Part shown: positions 5,754-7,115 of the stretch, in pieces
How the letters are laid out: the number at the start of each line of letters is the position of its first letter
Numbering within the stretch: position 1 is the stretch's first letter
DNA from: Candidatus Latescibacteria bacterium 4484_181
GTDB taxonomy: Bacteria; Latescibacterota; MVCY01
Assembly (NCBI GenBank): GCA_002049985.1
Contig: MVCY01000074.1
Location: 1-7,115 of the forward strand
Reading direction: 5' to 3'
DNA: 7,115 bases
Translations under genes and position numbers: made by a program
Notes under the pieces: generated by a model
Told to the model about the DNA's origin: nothing
Seen by the model: the letters and a program-made list of their open reading frames with translations, nothing else
Database searches by the model: none

Positions 5754-7115
5754 TTATTCAACTGTCACGCCATTAGCTAAGTTTGCGCTTTTGTCCGCAT
5801 GACGGCCATGGAGGGTCGCTGTGGGATAGACAAGCAGGTGCAACAGTGAGCCAGCCGACATAGGAGAAAGTTACTCATTCACTTCGGGAATGTAGCGTAC
5901 ATTATCTGTCCTGGTGGAAACGGCTTTGTCTCCCTCAGTGCCTATGGCGATGACCTTATCTCCTCTGTCTCTGATCTCGTCGATCTGTATGCGATTGACT
6001 TGGCTACCACATAGAATACGACCAACCCTGATCCGCCAAGCCAATGGGCTCTGGTTCATCTCTCCAGCAGGATGCCCAGCGGAATAGATATATTTGGTTT
6101 CTTCAGCCTTAAGGGCAACCATTAAGTCAGAGGGGTAACTAAACCCTCGGTCAGGAAAAGAGGAAACTCCCGGTGCTGTATTAGTTCTGTGCACACTTGC
6201 GTACTGCTTTCTTTTGGGATCAAAATCTTTCTCATTTCCTCGGCATGACATCCAGTTCATCGAGAATTTTCTCAGCCTGCTCATCGGTTGTTGGTCACTT
6301 CATGCGTGCAAGAGAAATAGTAAGTTGATACAAGTAGGTATCTCCGCCATATATGCCTTGATGTAGGCTGCTTCTATTTCTGAGCGCCATGGATATATAT
6401 CACCCTGTCTGACTCTCTGGTCATACTGCTACCCATGAGATTCAAAACAGACAGAATCTTGACAAATTTCGCCTTCTTTTCTTTCAGGCCGGCTGAGATA
6501 TCGGCCGGCTCATCGGATTGCCTTATCCCCGTCACTACAGTCTGCCCATCAATGACTGGTTTCGATATCTAAGGTGCAAAGAAATATCTATTTGAGTTGG
6601 CGCTCAAAAGCAGTTCTGCGGTAGATGCTTTACGATTAGCTTTACATGCCAGCAAGTCCCACAGACTGGATGACTATCCTGCTGACCTTAACCAAATCAC
6701 GGTTTATTATTGCAAATTAGGTAGAACGGTTAACCCCGCTTTTTTCTTAAGCATTGACTCTACTGCCTGTGCTTGTTGGTGTATTCCTCTTGACGTGAAG
6801 CTGGGAATCTATCCTTATCTATCATCCCTGGTTTCCACTCCACCTGCGTTGCCTTGTTACAGTATGACCACTTCAATCTCTCCGTCTTTTACAGGTAACA
6901 TATCTTGAGAGTGAGAGACAAGAGCCTGAATATCAGAGGCCAGGGTGTTTCCCCCGCCCTGCAACCCAGTAAGCAGCGTAATCCTTTTTCTGGCGCAAAA
7001 TAATCTTATCCGGTTCTTCTGCCGTTATGGCAGCAAAGGCGTAGGAGCCATGAAGCTCCTCTGGGACCTTCTGGACAGCCTCTTCTAGGTCATTCTCAAG
7101 GTATTTTCCTGTCAG
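5754..7115 (-). pseudogene. glmS: Decayed glmS: glutamine-fructose-6-phosphate aminotransferase remnant, 5' end outside the window
   Basis: GlmS makes glucosamine-6-phosphate from fructose-6-phosphate and glutamine. Collinear fragments of the protein are found in all three frames. The glutaminase-domain end is at 7115-6936 (ENDLEEAVQK, HGSYAFAAITAEEPDKII), then ASDIQALV and VKDGEIEVVIL after a frameshift in a five-C run (6951-6955). The linker follows as TQVEW and AQAVESMLKKKAG. SIS domain 1 has RIVIQ and CGTCWHVKLIVKH in shifted frames, then KPVIDGQTVV and LNLMGSSMTRESDRVIY (6565-6377), then AYIKAYMAEIP. SIS domain 2 has RGFSYPSDLMVALKAEE, HPAGEMNQSPLAW and VIAIGTEGD. An in-frame TAA at 5871-5873 replaces a Leu codon in the usual NELLSP, yet the same frame continues LSPMSAG to NLANGVTVE and a TAA at 5754-5756, the exact family C-terminus. 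The conserved SQSGET reads RQSDEP, the ring-opening His (KHG) reads NQS, and the Schiff-base Lys in NLAKSVTVE is Asn. It cannot encode an active enzyme. Confidence 0.9.

Noticed and set aside
5871..6284. A stand-alone 137-residue minus-strand protein
   Set aside because: Its second half is the GlmS SIS-2 domain and its first half is the linker read in a wrong frame, so it is part of the glmS remnant.
6487..6510. Repeated GGCCGGCT (6487-6494 and 6503-6510) as a hairpin or recombination site
   Set aside because: It lies inside glmS-derived sequence coding EPADISAGL, and GC-rich coding explains it.
6597..6908. Plus-strand 103-codon frame opposite the glmS remnant
   Set aside because: The minus strand carries collinear GlmS fragments here; the plus-strand product shows no recognisable domain or ribosome binding site.

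Overview
This 7.1 kb window reads as one bacterial gene cluster, all on the minus strand and transcribed from right to left. In transcription order it holds: the 3' part of a decayed glmS (glucosamine-6-phosphate synthase, 7115 to 5754); a left-handed beta-helix protein of the DUF4954 type split over three frames (5667 to 3915); an intact Gfo/Idh/MocA oxidoreductase (3773 to 2754); an intact sugar phosphate isomerase/epimerase of the hydroxypyruvate-isomerase-like TIM-barrel group (2699 to 1860); a second Gfo/Idh/MocA gene broken by two indels (1855 to 881); and a third Gfo/Idh/MocA gene with a frame break near its 3' end that runs off the left edge (754 to 1). No tRNA, rRNA, CRISPR array or insertion sequence was seen.

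The organism cannot be named from sequence alone. Strong AGGAGG ribosome binding sites, roughly balanced base composition and repeated Gfo/Idh plus sugar isomerase pairs suggest a free-living or environmental bacterium with many such paralogues (for example Planctomycetes-, Poribacteria-, Chloroflexi- or Armatimonadetes-like lineages). This is only a guess.

Four of the six genes are broken, in two styles. glmS has a dispersed, old-looking decay: small indels, an in-frame stop and loss of catalytic residues, with recognisable homology persisting across frames down to a final VTVE-stop. The other three keep family-like sequence up to sharp junctions. Those junctions look like discrete deletions that all shift the frame the same way, plus one exact 31-bp tandem duplication whose removal restores the frame. 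Either the cluster is being lost, or part of the damage is assembly error.

If the ancestral cluster was functional, the Gfo/Idh oxidoreductases and the isomerase would carry out NAD(P)-dependent oxidation, reduction and epimerisation of a sugar, inositol or amino-sugar derivative. glmS and the DUF4954 protein hint at an amino-sugar link. The two intact genes could still act together as an oxidoreductase and isomerase pair.
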